This document shows, in pieces, positions 8,853 through 18,053 of a DNA stretch of 64,000 nt (the first letter of the stretch is position 1; every line of letters begins with the position of its first letter). Under the pieces are notes generated by a model. The model was given only the letters and a program-made list of their open reading frames with translations, made no database searches and had not been told where the DNA came from. Source of the stretch: Candidatus Xenolissoclinum pacificiensis L6 (GTDB lineage: Bacteria > Pseudomonadota > Alphaproteobacteria > Rickettsiales > Anaplasmataceae); assembly GCA_000512675.1 (NCBI GenBank), contig AXCJ01000005.1, forward strand, positions 81,959 to 145,958. The letters are read 5' to 3'. A program made the translations under genes and the position numbers.

Positions 8853-9527
8853 ATGAATCATCATATACCTCGTATTTATCTACCCGATATTCGCACAAAT
8901 CTCTCCAATGATCAGAAACATCATTTATGTAAAGTCTTAAAGTTGCGTAATGGAGATAATATCTATGTTTTTGATGCCAATGAAAATGAATATACAGCAA
9001 CTCTTAATGGCAATATGTTAAATATTACAGACAAAATAAAAAGCATCAAAACCCTACCCAAACACATAGTACTGTATTGCGCTATTACAAAGGGAATATA
9101 TTTTCGCAACATTGTCAGATTTGCAGTAGAAATGGGAGTGCACACCTTACAACCCGTAATCACAGATCATGTAGTATGTAAACCACCTGTATCTCACAAA
9201 GTAAAAAAACATATCATCTCTGCGACCGAACAATGTGGTCGAGTCAATATCATGAAATACAACTCACCAATACATTTTTATGATGCATTCGAAACAGACC
9301 AAAACACCTTCATATGTGATGAAACAGTACAATATCATAGCCAAAAACCTCTGTATGAAATCTTCAGCACACTGAAAACTATACACTTAATGATTGGTCC
9401 TGAAGGAGGTTTTTCAGAAAAAGAACTATTTTATAAGAAGAATAATCTTCACCGGATTAGTATCAGCCCCTTCATCCTACGCGTAGACACAGCAGTTGCA
9501 GTAAGTATAGGTTATGCATTGCAGTAA
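8853..9527 (+). CDS. rsmE: 16S rRNA (uridine1498-N3)-methyltransferase RsmE
   Basis: RsmE is a SPOUT-class methyltransferase that modifies U1498 of 16S rRNA. Seen: an N-terminal PUA-like part (HHLCKVLKLRNGDNIYVFDA), then AVEMGVHTLQPVITDH and the C-terminal knot motifs MIGPEGGFSEKEL and ILRVDTAVAVSIGYAL. The 224-residue length is slightly short of the common 240 but the motifs are complete. ATG at 8853. It converges with rnpA on the other strand. No operon partner is visible. Confidence 0.92.
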   Translation: MNHHIPRIYLPDIRTNLSNDQKHHLCKVLKLRNGDNIYVFDANENEYTATLNGNMLNITDKIKSIKTLPKHIVLYCAITKGIYFRNIVRFAVEMGVHTLQPVITDHVVCKPPVSHKVKKHIISATEQCGRVNIMKYNSPIHFYDAFETDQNTFICDETVQYHSQKPLYEIFSTLKTIHLMIGPEGGFSEKELFYKKNNLHRISISPFILRVDTAVAVSIGYALQ

Positions 9528-9642
9528 AACCATCTTATACAACACAGTATTTTATAGAAATACACAAATCACTCAAAACATACGCAACATCAATCGCGTC
9601 CTGTCTACCTCACGCCCGACTCTTACAAATAACAACACGCTT

Positions 9643-9990
9643 CTACTCAGGGATCGAGAAAAAAAGCAACTCTTCTTGCAAGAGAATTCTGTGAAATTCC
9701 GTCAAAACCTTATCGTATCTAGAATACAATAAGCGTTGCCTAGCCACCAAAAGATAATTGATCCCCTGCTTCAAGTCCTTACCAACTGTTCTAAAAAGCA
9801 CTCGGAGACGCCTCTTCGCATAGTTACGCATAACAGCATTACCTATACGCTTAGAGGCAATAACAGCAATACCCCTCCCTTCTTCCAACCGCGCATAGTG
9901 AACAAATACGAAATATCTAGATACTACAGAAAATCCTTGTTGCTTTAAATCTTGAAAATCGCGTCTCGACAACTTACGAAAATCATACAC
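9643..9990 (-). CDS. rnpA: Ribonuclease P protein component
   Basis: RnpA binds the RNase P RNA and helps 5' processing of tRNA precursors. Seen: FRKLSRRDFQDLKQQG at the N-terminus, the RNA-binding signature AVMRNYAKRRLRVLFR (RNxxKR), and GINYLLVARQR. Length 115 residues is normal. It starts 4 bp after the rpmH stop, the usual rpmH-rnpA pair. The family's common partner yidC is not downstream here, where convergent rsmE lies. Confidence 0.92.
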   Translation of the reverse strand: MYDFRKLSRRDFQDLKQQGFSVVSRYFVFVHYARLEEGRGIAVIASKRIGNAVMRNYAKRRLRVLFRTVGKDLKQGINYLLVARQRLLYSRYDKVLTEFHRILLQEELLFFSIPE

Positions 9991-9994
9991 AATC

Positions 9995-10129
9995 TTAGGC
10001 GGTTAATTTTTTTCTACCTTTCGATCTTCTTCTACGTATTATTTCACGTCCATTCGCATCTGACATTCTCTTCCTAAAACCACAGTTTCTCTTACGAGAT
10101 CTTTTACTTGGATTATATGTGACACTCAT
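9995..10129 (-). CDS. rpmH: 50S ribosomal protein L34
   Basis: A 44-residue, very basic protein starting [18 protein letters not shown], continuing [20 protein letters not shown] and ending RKKLTA. This is the full L34 pattern (NPSkRsRkR..GFr.RM....GR.ii..RR.KGRk.L). The start is ATG at 10129 and the stop is TAA at 9995-9997. It is the first gene of the rpmH-rnpA pair and lies about 60 bp downstream of glyA on the same strand. No dnaA gene or origin-like box cluster is next to it. Confidence 0.95.
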   Translation of the reverse strand: MSVTYNPSKRSRKRNCGFRKRMSDANGREIIRRRRSKGRKKLTA

Positions 10130-10189
10130 ATACAAAAAATTTAACAGTAAAAAAGAAATATTAACATAATGATATCAATAGAACCAGTT

Positions 10190-11449
10190 CTAAAAAAGAA
10201 TATTATCTGCACTGTAAAACTGCAAGTCTCTAGTGATCTGCATAACACGTGCTTTCAGAGAATCAATAGAAGATCTGCGTACAAGTGTATCATATATGAT
10301 ATGAGCAAGTTCCTTTATATGCTCTTGACTAATCCTTCTCGTGGTCACTGCCGCAACACCAAACCTGACTCCAGAAGTAATAAAAGGTGATTTCTCATCA
10401 AATGGAATAGTATTCTTATTACAAATAATCCCAACCTGAGACAACAAAAATTCTGCATCTTTACCTGTAATCCCTTGTTTTGTCAAATCAATCAACATCA
10501 TATGAGAATCCGTCCCACCAGTAATAAGATTAAATCCTTTCTCTATCAATTCTGTTGCTAAGCTTCTTGCATTCCTAAGAACAGAATTTGCATACTCAGT
10601 AAAATTATCACTTTGTAACTCTTTGAAAGCAACAGCTTTTGCTACAATAGCCTGCATTATAGGACCACCTTGCATACCTGGAAAAACAGCAGAATTAATC
10701 CTCTTCATCACACCTGGATCCTTTGCCATAATCATCCCCCCCCTAGGTCCTCGAAGCACCTTATGAGTTGTTGTTGTGATAACATCTGCAAAGGGATATG
10801 GCGAAGGATACAAATCCGTTGCTATTAACCCTGAGTAGTGAGCTATATCAGCAAGCAACAAAGACCCTACTTTATCTGCAATTTCCCTGAAACGAGCAAA
10901 GTCTATATGTCGTGTATAAGCAGAAGCACCCGCAATAATAAGTTTAGGTTTATGATGTAAAGCTAAGGATTCAACTTGTCTCATATCAATAAGATAATCA
11001 TCCTTACGTACACCGTAAGTCACAGCATTAAACCACTTTCCTGACATATTCACACGAGAACCATGAGTAAGATGACCTCCCGCATCTAAAGAAAATCCTA
11101 GAATCGTATCTCCTGGTTCTAGACAAGCCAGAAAAACGGCTTGGTTAGCCTGAGAACCTGAATGCACCTGAACATTTGCATAAGGATATTTAAAAACTTT
11201 AACTGCACGATCAATCGCTAACAATTCAACCTCATCAGCATGTTCACAACCGCCATAGTATCGGCCATTTGGATATCCTTCTGCATATTTATTTGTAAAA
11301 ATAGAGAACGCATCTAATACAGACTGACTGACAAAATTTTCAGATGCAATAAGATCAATAGTATCCTTTTGTCTAAAATATTCTCTTTCTATAATTTTCG
11401 CTACTTCCGGATCACTCTCCCAAACTCGGGACAGAAAAAAATCATTCAT
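10190..11449 (-). CDS. glyA: Serine hydroxymethyltransferase
   Basis: GlyA interconverts serine and glycine and loads tetrahydrofolate with a one-carbon unit. Seen: ASENFVSQSVLDAFS, TNKYAEGYPNGRYYGGCEHAD, HSGSQANQAV, DIAHYSGLIATDLYPSPYPF and the PLP-lysine motif VITTTTHKVLRGPRGGMIMA. The 419-residue length is typical and all active-site blocks are present. It starts one base after the rpiB stop on the same strand, an rpiB-glyA arrangement known from several alphaproteobacteria. Confidence 0.97.
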   Translation of the reverse strand: MNDFFLSRVWESDPEVAKIIEREYFRQKDTIDLIASENFVSQSVLDAFSIFTNKYAEGYPNGRYYGGCEHADEVELLAIDRAVKVFKYPYANVQVHSGSQANQAVFLACLEPGDTILGFSLDAGGHLTHGSRVNMSGKWFNAVTYGVRKDDYLIDMRQVESLALHHKPKLIIAGASAYTRHIDFARFREIADKVGSLLLADIAHYSGLIATDLYPSPYPFADVITTTTHKVLRGPRGGMIMAKDPGVMKRINSAVFPGMQGGPIMQAIVAKAVAFKELQSDNFTEYANSVLRNARSLATELIEKGFNLITGGTDSHMMLIDLTKQGITGKDAEFLLSQVGIICNKNTIPFDEKSPFITSGVRFGVAAVTTRRISQEHIKELAHIIYDTLVRRSSIDSLKARVMQITRDLQFYSADNILF

Positions 11450-11450
11450 A

Positions 11451-11891
11451 TCACCCCTCCATATTACTCAACATTTCTACACGATTAACATGTCTAGCTT
11501 CTACAGAAAATTTACTTTCAAGGAAAGACCTGACTATTTCATTAACCTCAGAAATTTGTATCCACGCACTCCCCAAACATAGAACATTTGCATTATTGTG
11601 TAATCGAGATAAAACTGCAGATTCCTTATTATAACACAATGCAGCCCGTATACCTAAAAATCGATTCGCTTGTATGGACATACCAATACCCGTGTAACAA
11701 CACAGTATTCCAAAACCATTGTTTGCGACTAGACAACGCGCTACTGATTTTGCAAATATTGGATAATCACATGATTCTGCAGATATACACCCCTGATCTG
11801 ACACAGTATATGTATCACTTAAAAAATTTTTAATATGTTCTTTTAATGCAAAACCAGCATGATCAGAACCAAGAAAAATCTTCACTTCCAC
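11451..11891 (-). CDS. rpiB: Ribose-5-phosphate isomerase B
   Basis: RpiB interconverts ribulose-5-phosphate and ribose-5-phosphate. Seen: LGSDHAGFALKEHIKNFL at the N-terminus, GFGILCCYTGIGMSIQANRF with the catalytic Cys and the anion-binding GxGMs loop, and RAALCYNKESAVLSRLHNNA. Length 146 residues is typical. It is followed directly by glyA on the same strand, suggesting joint transcription. Confidence 0.95.
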   Translation of the reverse strand: MEVKIFLGSDHAGFALKEHIKNFLSDTYTVSDQGCISAESCDYPIFAKSVARCLVANNGFGILCCYTGIGMSIQANRFLGIRAALCYNKESAVLSRLHNNANVLCLGSAWIQISEVNEIVRSFLESKFSVEARHVNRVEMLSNMEG

Positions 11892-12178
11892 AATAAATAA
11901 AAGAATTTTAATATATACACATTATGATGCAATAAATAATATTTGTAAATTAGATACTTTAACTACCCATGAGTGTACTAAACGTCACTATCTCGCAATA
12001 TTCATAAATCTCAGAAGCAAAAATGATAGATCAATAGCATGTTTTAGGATATCTGTTAAAAGGTGCTACACAAATACAAGATAACACCTGATCCAATAGG
12101 TTATCCATCCCCTAATAAAGCATCAACTATTCAAATAGCACTCCAAAACATAAAAACCATCTCAAATATGCTCATATT

Positions 12179-13087
12179 CTATGTAGAATATTTACTAGAT
12201 AACAACCTATCACAAACAGAACTAATTAAACATATTGTGGGAGATGCTACAAAAATTGAAGAATAGGTACCTGATAGTATCCCGATTGCTATAACGAAAC
12301 TAAATGTTTTGAGTTCATACTTAGACAATATAACCATAGACAACGCCGCAAGAAGGGTTGTTGAAGATGTTAATAAAGTACGCCTCAATGTTTTCTGAAT
12401 AGACACATCAATTATATTCGCAGAATAGTGACTATACTCCAAAGCAGGGACAGACCGTTTAATCCTATCAAAAATCACTACTATATCATTTATAGAATAC
12501 CCAATTATAGTTAATAATGCAGCAATGGAAGACATATTAAATTCTATACCCCCTGTCACATATACTCCAGCACTAACTATAATATTAAAAAATATGCCTG
12601 TCATAGCAGAAATCGCAAATATTATATCAAATCTTATCAGGATATAAAGAAACACTCCCAACAAAGACACGGCTATAGCTAGAATTCCAGATTTTATAAC
12701 AGATTCAGTCATATTCGGACCGATATAGTCAATTTTATCAACAACCAATCCAGACTCTGATAATATAGGACGCAAGATCGCTAATTTTTCATCGCTTTCA
12801 GCATTCTTAATCTTAAATATGATTTGACCATGATGTACGTTATGTTGAAACACATCAAGATTATTATTCCGGAATTTACTTCTCAGTTCTTCTAAATCTA
12901 AAGTTTGACCATCATGTACGCTGATTTCTACCACAATACCACCAGTGAAATCAATACTCCAGTCAATCTGTCTAAAAAAAAAAGACACACAGATGCAAAA
13001 TACCAACAACAGGTTAAACAAGGATAACAATTTTGCTTTTTCTACAAACTTAACATCATTTACCATATAGGATACATTCCCCATCAC
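12179..13087 (-). CDS. secF: Protein translocase subunit SecF
   Basis: SecF, with SecD, uses the proton gradient to drive late steps of Sec export. Seen: one N-terminal membrane helix, IDWSIDFTGGIVVEISV (the conserved D-FTGG block), a periplasmic domain, then YIGPNMTESVIKSGILAIAV and four to five further helices with TIIGYSINDIVVIFDRIK and ALSMVILSKY. Length 302 residues is normal. secD is not adjacent. The start is the ATG at 13087. A short plus-strand frame overlapping the 3' end looks like chance. Confidence 0.95.
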   Translation of the reverse strand: MMGNVSYMVNDVKFVEKAKLLSLFNLLLVFCICVSFFFRQIDWSIDFTGGIVVEISVHDGQTLDLEELRSKFRNNNLDVFQHNVHHGQIIFKIKNAESDEKLAILRPILSESGLVVDKIDYIGPNMTESVIKSGILAIAVSLLGVFLYILIRFDIIFAISAMTGIFFNIIVSAGVYVTGGIEFNMSSIAALLTIIGYSINDIVVIFDRIKRSVPALEYSHYSANIIDVSIQKTLRRTLLTSSTTLLAALSMVILSKYELKTFSFVIAIGILSGTYSSIFVASPTICLISSVCDRLLSSKYST

Positions 13088-13265
13088 AATTTAGGGAAGA
13101 CTAACATAAATCACATATAATGTAAAACTCACTCATAATCACATTGTATACAAAACGACCCTAACACTCAGTTAGATAGTTGTAATCGACTTTAAAGAAT
13201 ATGCGGCACATATATCAATACAATAATCTCAAAAGTTATTATAGCTTTCATAAACACTCTATTGA

Positions 13266-14471
13266 GTGTTATGTTCAAAACATATATCATATCAGTATGT
13301 TGTTTGTGACTCTGATATTATGGAATACAAAGATTTTGCAGAAGATATAAAAGATATGGCCAGACATATCATTCTAGGAAATATTGTAAGAGATAAAAAA
13401 ACCATCTCAGAAATAGTGTCATATTATCTGCATACAGATAAAGTTTGCACGCTACAACAAAGACATACAAACAAAGTATTCATTCTAAATTCCGCTTCAG
13501 AGTGCGATCACGAAATCCATGCTGATGCAATTGTTACAAATATTCTATCTATACCAATCGTTGTATATACAGCAGATTGTGTGCCCATATTTTTTGCTGA
13601 TGTGCAAAAGGGAGTCATAGCTATTTGTCACGCTGGTTGGAGAGGAACATTAAATGGAATAATTGAAAATACTGTTGATACTATGAAACACCTAGGTAGC
13701 AATATACATGATATCAAAGTATTAATAGGTCCCTCAATTCAACAACATTCCTATGAGGTACAAAAGGATTTTTATGACACCTTTCTCAATGAATCTAAGT
13801 ATAACAACAAGTTCTTTAAAACTAAAGATAACGCAATGTTCTTTGACTTGGTAGGATACGCAATACATAGATTACGCTCTCTCAGCATACAGTGTATCTA
13901 TGATTGCAAGATCAACACCTACTCTAACTTTAATTTTGCAAGTTTTAGGAAAAACAAACATCTTGACCTAATTAACCTTGGAATCATGATGTTAGTTAAT
14001 AAATCACAAAATATTTGGGCAAATCTAGTGTCATCAGAAAAGATTACTAGATTACCTAAATACGACAAACTTGAAGGTGCAAATTTCCGTTTAAATGATG
14101 CATCAACAATCGAATCAACTCCACCAAATAATGAAAATTCATCACAATACAACTCTCCTGATTCTAAAATGTTTTTCTCACTAGACAAAAGAATTTACAC
14201 AATAGATAGAACTCTCGATCTTCATGGACATTCTATCAAGGACGCTTACACCACCCTGAAAGAATTCCTGCATTCTGCATACCTTAATCGTGAGAAATGT
14301 GTCCTTGTAATTACTGGAAAAGGTAACAACGCCCAGGATAAACACCACACAATAAGAGAAAAATTTCCGCATTGGCTAGAATACCAAGAAATCCTTCAAT
14401 ATGTTAAAAATTGTTATGGGGCGCTACCTCACCACGGTGGTCCAGGAGCATTTTATATACTAATGCACTGA
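13266..14471 (+). CDS. Fusion of YfiH-type multicopper-oxidase-like domain and Smr domain
   Basis: The first 240 or so residues are a YfiH/PgeF (laccase-domain) protein: LQQRHTNKV with His67, TADCVPIFFADV with Cys105 and AICHAGWRGTLNG with His122, the zinc-binding trio of this purine-nucleoside-acting family. After a linker starting NKSQNIWANLV, residues 316-401 form a Smr domain with TLDLHGHSI, VITGKGNN and GGPGAFYILM, the catalytic core of a DNA/RNA nicking endonuclease. No stop or frame change separates them. The N-terminus is ambiguous (GTG at 13266 or ATG at 13320) and short for YfiH. The gene converges with RNase J. The fusion is seen; its function is unknown. Confidence 0.85.
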   Translation: MLCSKHISYQYVVCDSDIMEYKDFAEDIKDMARHIILGNIVRDKKTISEIVSYYLHTDKVCTLQQRHTNKVFILNSASECDHEIHADAIVTNILSIPIVVYTADCVPIFFADVQKGVIAICHAGWRGTLNGIIENTVDTMKHLGSNIHDIKVLIGPSIQQHSYEVQKDFYDTFLNESKYNNKFFKTKDNAMFFDLVGYAIHRLRSLSIQCIYDCKINTYSNFNFASFRKNKHLDLINLGIMMLVNKSQNIWANLVSSEKITRLPKYDKLEGANFRLNDASTIESTPPNNENSSQYNSPDSKMFFSLDKRIYTIDRTLDLHGHSIKDAYTTLKEFLHSAYLNREKCVLVITGKGNNAQDKHHTIREKFPHWLEYQEILQYVKNCYGALPHHGGPGAFYILMH

Positions 14472-14475
14472 ATAT

Positions 14476-16176
14476 TTACCCCTTATTAAAATTGCGCTTA
14501 CCTTGTCTCTTCTTACTAAAAACCCTCTTCTGTATCCTCTCTATCTGTACTTTGATATAAGGAACCTTATCACCACTACAGTATGGAAAAATTACACTCC
14601 TTATTATATCATTGACATTATACTCTGTAATCTCAGCATGAACATTTAGACATTCCAAAATCTTCTGATAACATTCATCACGAATATCCTTAATCAGGTT
14701 ATTGTCTCCAAAACACCCAAAACACAAAATCTTCGGCATCTTTACAATCTGCTTATAATTCAATATTAACGTCAATATAAGCATACCGGATTTCTGTATC
14801 TTGCGCCTAGTACACATAACCTCACTATCAATCGTATATAAAAACCGTCCATCAACCCCCAATCTCTGAGTCTTTACTTGACCAATTTTCCTTATATCAT
14901 CAGGTGTAATATGCAAAACATCTCCATCTTGCAATACAACTGATTTATCTACAAATTGTCGGGCATATTCAGCATGCTTACTAATGTGCATATGCTCTCC
15001 ATGTACTGGAATTGCAAATTTAGGCTCAAGAATTCCATACATATACGCCAGTTCTTCCTGATAAGGATGCCCTGAAACATGTACTTTGTGAGTTTTCTCA
15101 GTTATAACATTGACATGCATTTTAATTAATTCATTAACCATCTGGGAGATTTTTTTCTCATTACCTGGAATCATTTTAGATGCAAACACAAAAGTATCAC
15201 CTGGTTCCAATGCAAAATTTGGATAATTCTTAAATGCCAACCTAAATGATGCTCCTCGTTGGTCTCCTTGACAACCAGTGGCAAGGACAATCAACTTAGA
15301 TCTATCACGAATATCTTTAATCGTATCTCGTGTAAAAAACGGAAACTGTTCTAAGAACCCTGACTCCTGAGCACAGTCTATTACATCCATAAGAGATCTA
15401 CCAAGAATTAAAATATCTCTCCCTGTCTGTTTAGCAATACTGGCAATACTCTGTATCCTAGCGATATTTGAAGCAAATAAGCTAATCCCAACTAAACTAG
15501 ATGCCTCTTGTACAATATTTAACAAGGGCTCAAATAATACTGATTCAGATTCAGAGTGACCAGTAGAAAAAATATTTGTTGAATCACACACAAACGCTAA
15601 TACTCCTTTATCTTTACAGGATTTAATTTTTTCAATATCAGAGACATGACCAACTACAGGATCATTATCTATCTTCCAGTCCCCACTATGCAGAATATTA
15701 CCCACATCAGTACTAATAAAAACCGCCTTCATCTCTGGAACAGAATGAGTAAGAGATATAAACTCACAAGCAAATGAACCCAATTGCAATACTTTATCAT
15801 ATTCTATCGGATGAAAAGGAATCTCATTATATAAATAACTTGGTATTTTTCTCTTCAAAAACTGTATTACTAAATCTGATGTATATATGGGACACTGCAA
15901 TTTTTCCCATATATACATCAAACCACCGCAATGATCTTCATGTATATGAGTGATCACAATCCCCTCCAAAGCGTCTTTATGTTCCTCAATAAAGCTCGTA
16001 TCCGCAACTGTAATATCAACCCCTGGAAATCCTTCCCCCGCAAAGCCCGCTCCGCAGTCAAGCATTAACCACCTTCCCTTATAATGATACAAAGTCAAAT
16101 TCATACCTATCTCATTAGTACCACCTAATGGAATCATGATAAGGTCATCATGACTGATCGCATTCTGCATATTCAA
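14476..16176 (-). CDS. rnj: Ribonuclease J
   Basis: A metallo-beta-lactamase/beta-CASP ribonuclease with 5' exo- and endonuclease activity in RNA decay and maturation. Seen: EIGMNLTLYHYKGRWLMLDCG, the metal motif ITHIHEDHCGGLMYIW, SLTHSVPEMKAVFIST, LHSGDWKIDND, a beta-CASP region with FASNIARIQS and ATGCQGDQRGASFRLAF, then VHVSGHPYQEELAYMY and PVHGEHMHISKHAEYAR. Length 566 residues is typical, with a basic C-terminal tail. ATG at 16176. It lies divergent from the MFS gene. Confidence 0.95.
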   Translation of the reverse strand: MNMQNAISHDDLIMIPLGGTNEIGMNLTLYHYKGRWLMLDCGAGFAGEGFPGVDITVADTSFIEEHKDALEGIVITHIHEDHCGGLMYIWEKLQCPIYTSDLVIQFLKRKIPSYLYNEIPFHPIEYDKVLQLGSFACEFISLTHSVPEMKAVFISTDVGNILHSGDWKIDNDPVVGHVSDIEKIKSCKDKGVLAFVCDSTNIFSTGHSESESVLFEPLLNIVQEASSLVGISLFASNIARIQSIASIAKQTGRDILILGRSLMDVIDCAQESGFLEQFPFFTRDTIKDIRDRSKLIVLATGCQGDQRGASFRLAFKNYPNFALEPGDTFVFASKMIPGNEKKISQMVNELIKMHVNVITEKTHKVHVSGHPYQEELAYMYGILEPKFAIPVHGEHMHISKHAEYARQFVDKSVVLQDGDVLHITPDDIRKIGQVKTQRLGVDGRFLYTIDSEVMCTRRKIQKSGMLILTLILNYKQIVKMPKILCFGCFGDNNLIKDIRDECYQKILECLNVHAEITEYNVNDIIRSVIFPYCSGDKVPYIKVQIERIQKRVFSKKRQGKRNFNKG

Positions 16177-16539
16177 TATTTTTAATAATCCAAAATTGTG
16201 ACTTGAATTGTAACATAAAAATCAACATATGATAATATCAAGCCCTAGTAATAACAGACAGATGCATAATGAAATTAAATGTTTAATCCTGAAAATTGCA
16301 AAAAAGATCACAATGTTAGTAAAAATCCAAAAAACAATTAGTAACAAGATCGACACATATACATCTCAATGAGTTTTTTTCAGAATTTCGATATAATAAA
16401 CACTATGCAATCACCCTTCTTTCAAAAAAAATATTTTGTAAATCATCCTTTTATGAAAATCTTATACCTCAAAAATTCATGAAATCTCTTGCATATATAC
16501 ATAAAATTATGTTAAAATAAATATTTAGCGTTACATGTC
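16177..16539. other. Divergent intergenic region
   Basis: This spacer lies between RNase J (minus) and the MFS carrier gene (plus). It holds no credible frame. Its right end carries the only clear promoter-like sequence I could mark here, entered separately. No hairpin terminator or tRNA was seen. Confidence 0.5.
16489..16518 (+). promoter_or_regulatory. Candidate sigma-70-type promoter upstream of MFS carrier
   Basis: TTGCAT at 16489-16494 and TAAAAT at 16513-16518 are separated by 18 bp, and the carrier's ATG is at 16540. The spacing and hexamers fit a vegetative promoter. In such A+T-rich DNA similar pairs arise by chance, so position is the main support. Confidence 0.4.
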
Positions 16540-17802
16540 ATGCTTGTTACCGCATTACCCTCCCAAACTAGGCAGGCCATAATTTCATCGTTACTCTGTA
16601 ATATCTTCGTGTGGTATGATTACGCTCTGTTTGGAACTTTATCCACTGTCTTAATAGATCTGTTTTTTCCTCAATCCTCTTCTGAATACGTACGAACACT
16701 AAGTTATATGATGGCATTCGCTGTTGGTTTTGTTGCACGTCCAATGGGATCATTGTTCTTTGGTTATATAGGAGATAAATATAACAGAAGAATTGCTCTG
16801 ATATTGTCAATAATATTAATGCTGTGTCCTTCTTTCTTGCTCGCCATTTTACCAACTTATTCAGCATTTGGTATGTTTGCAACGCTGTTATTGTTCTGTG
16901 CACGTTTTACTCAGGGTTTTGCTCTAGGTGGCGAAGCAGGTAACGCTGTTTTTCTCATAGAATCTTCTCCTAAATCAATGCGTGCATTAGTAGGCAGTTT
17001 GGAAGTTCTGAGTGCCTTGATCGGTCCAATCATATGCATAAGCACAATTTATGTTATTAAAAAATATCTCTCAGACATGCAATTCGTCACGTGGGGATGG
17101 AGATTAGCATTCATTGTAGGCGTCTTGTTTGGTATTTTAGGAATTCTTTCTAGATTATATATTCAAGAAAATAATAATCATGAAAATACCCATAATACAG
17201 AGCAAGTTGATCAAATGCATCCGATATATAGCCTGTTCTCTTACTTCAAAATGAATTTATTAATTGCAATATGTATTGACGCAATTGAAGAAGTAACTTT
17301 ATACACCTTCCTAGTGTTTTTTGCTGTAAAACTAAATACACAAGGAGAGTTTTTATATCAACAATCATGGTTATTAGTCTTATTAGTAGTAGCAACAATC
17401 TTTTTTGCAAAAATTACTGATCTAACTTCCTCATATCTAATGTTAATGATAAGTGCATTATCACTGTTACTATGCGCTCTTCCGATATTTTTCATGATAT
17501 ACTTTGGCAATAAATTTGAGTACATGATTGCTCTAATAGTATTTATCCTTATTATAGCTACTTCTCTGGCTCCTGTCAGCCTTGCAACCGCTCTAATATT
17601 TCCTAGAGAGGTAAGATATACAGGTTTTGCTTTTGCTAGAAATATTTCAAGCACAATTTTTGGTGGATTTGCGCCCGTGGTATTAACGATACTTGAAAAA
17701 TATACAGACAATCCCGTATCACCAGCCTTTTTCTTGATATTCTGTGCAATAATTGCTATTTTTTACCTAGGAAGGTATAAAAAGGTAAAACCGTACTTAT
17801 AA
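16540..17802 (+). CDS. MFS transporter of the proline/betaine (ProP) type
   Basis: A 420-residue protein with about twelve membrane helices. Seen: NIFVWYDYALFGTLSTVLID at the N-terminus, FVARPMGSLFFGYIGDKYNR (the GxxGDkxGRR-like loop between helices 2 and 3), FTQGFALGGEAGNAVFLIES, and WGWRLAFIVGVLFGILG. These are the marks of the metabolite:H+ symporter/ProP group, which is expanded in Rickettsiales and is thought to import host solutes. Substrate is not predictable. Its stop codon overlaps the bolA start by one base, beginning a four-gene plus-strand set. Confidence 0.9.
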   Translation: MLVTALPSQTRQAIISSLLCNIFVWYDYALFGTLSTVLIDLFFPQSSSEYVRTLSYMMAFAVGFVARPMGSLFFGYIGDKYNRRIALILSIILMLCPSFLLAILPTYSAFGMFATLLLFCARFTQGFALGGEAGNAVFLIESSPKSMRALVGSLEVLSALIGPIICISTIYVIKKYLSDMQFVTWGWRLAFIVGVLFGILGILSRLYIQENNNHENTHNTEQVDQMHPIYSLFSYFKMNLLIAICIDAIEEVTLYTFLVFFAVKLNTQGEFLYQQSWLLVLLVVATIFFAKITDLTSSYLMLMISALSLLLCALPIFFMIYFGNKFEYMIALIVFILIIATSLAPVSLATALIFPREVRYTGFAFARNISSTIFGGFAPVVLTILEKYTDNPVSPAFFLIFCAIIAIFYLGRYKKVKPYL

Positions 17803-18053
17803 TGATGAGCTTGGAAAGTGTAATATTAACAAAACTGCACAATGCATTAGGCAAGGAAGCTTGTCTTTCTGTGGAAAACGTCTCTTCCCAGCACCATGGT
17901 CATACGCATGCGGGCAATGAATCTCATTTTTTAATCAGAATCTCTAAAGACACCCTGCCTAACTTAAATCCTCTTAAAAGACACAGAATGATATATAAAA
18001 TTTTACAAGATGAATTCCAGAAAACTCATTCTATAGAGGTCAATTTTGAATAA
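17802..18053 (+). CDS. BolA/IbaG-family protein
   Basis: An 83-residue single-domain BolA: VENVSSQHHGHTHAGNESHF, LIRISKDTLPNLNPLKRHRM and IYKILQDEF. The RHRMIY segment is the conserved cluster-binding region, and the H-GH-H loop is typical of mitochondrial BolA1-like and alphaproteobacterial BolA proteins. Such proteins regulate or deliver Fe-S clusters with CGFS glutaredoxin. It overlaps the MFS gene by one base and hisS by eight, so translation is probably coupled. This is the second BolA locus in the window, besides the two-domain gene at 7074-7565. Confidence 0.88.
   Translation: MMSLESVILTKLHNALGKEACLSVENVSSQHHGHTHAGNESHFLIRISKDTLPNLNPLKRHRMIYKILQDEFQKTHSIEVNFE

Noticed and set aside
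9514-9948. Plus-strand frames opposite rnpA
   Set aside because: They are shadows of rnpA, whose family motifs are complete on the minus strand.
9995-10190. Replication origin near rpmH
   Set aside because: rpmH-rnpA is often near oriC, but no dnaA gene, DnaA-box cluster or A+T-rich unwinding repeat set was found here.
12063-12266. 67-codon plus-strand frame overlapping the secF 3' end
   Set aside because: It overlaps a well-supported gene on the opposite strand by nearly 90 bases and has no recognisable family or start signal.
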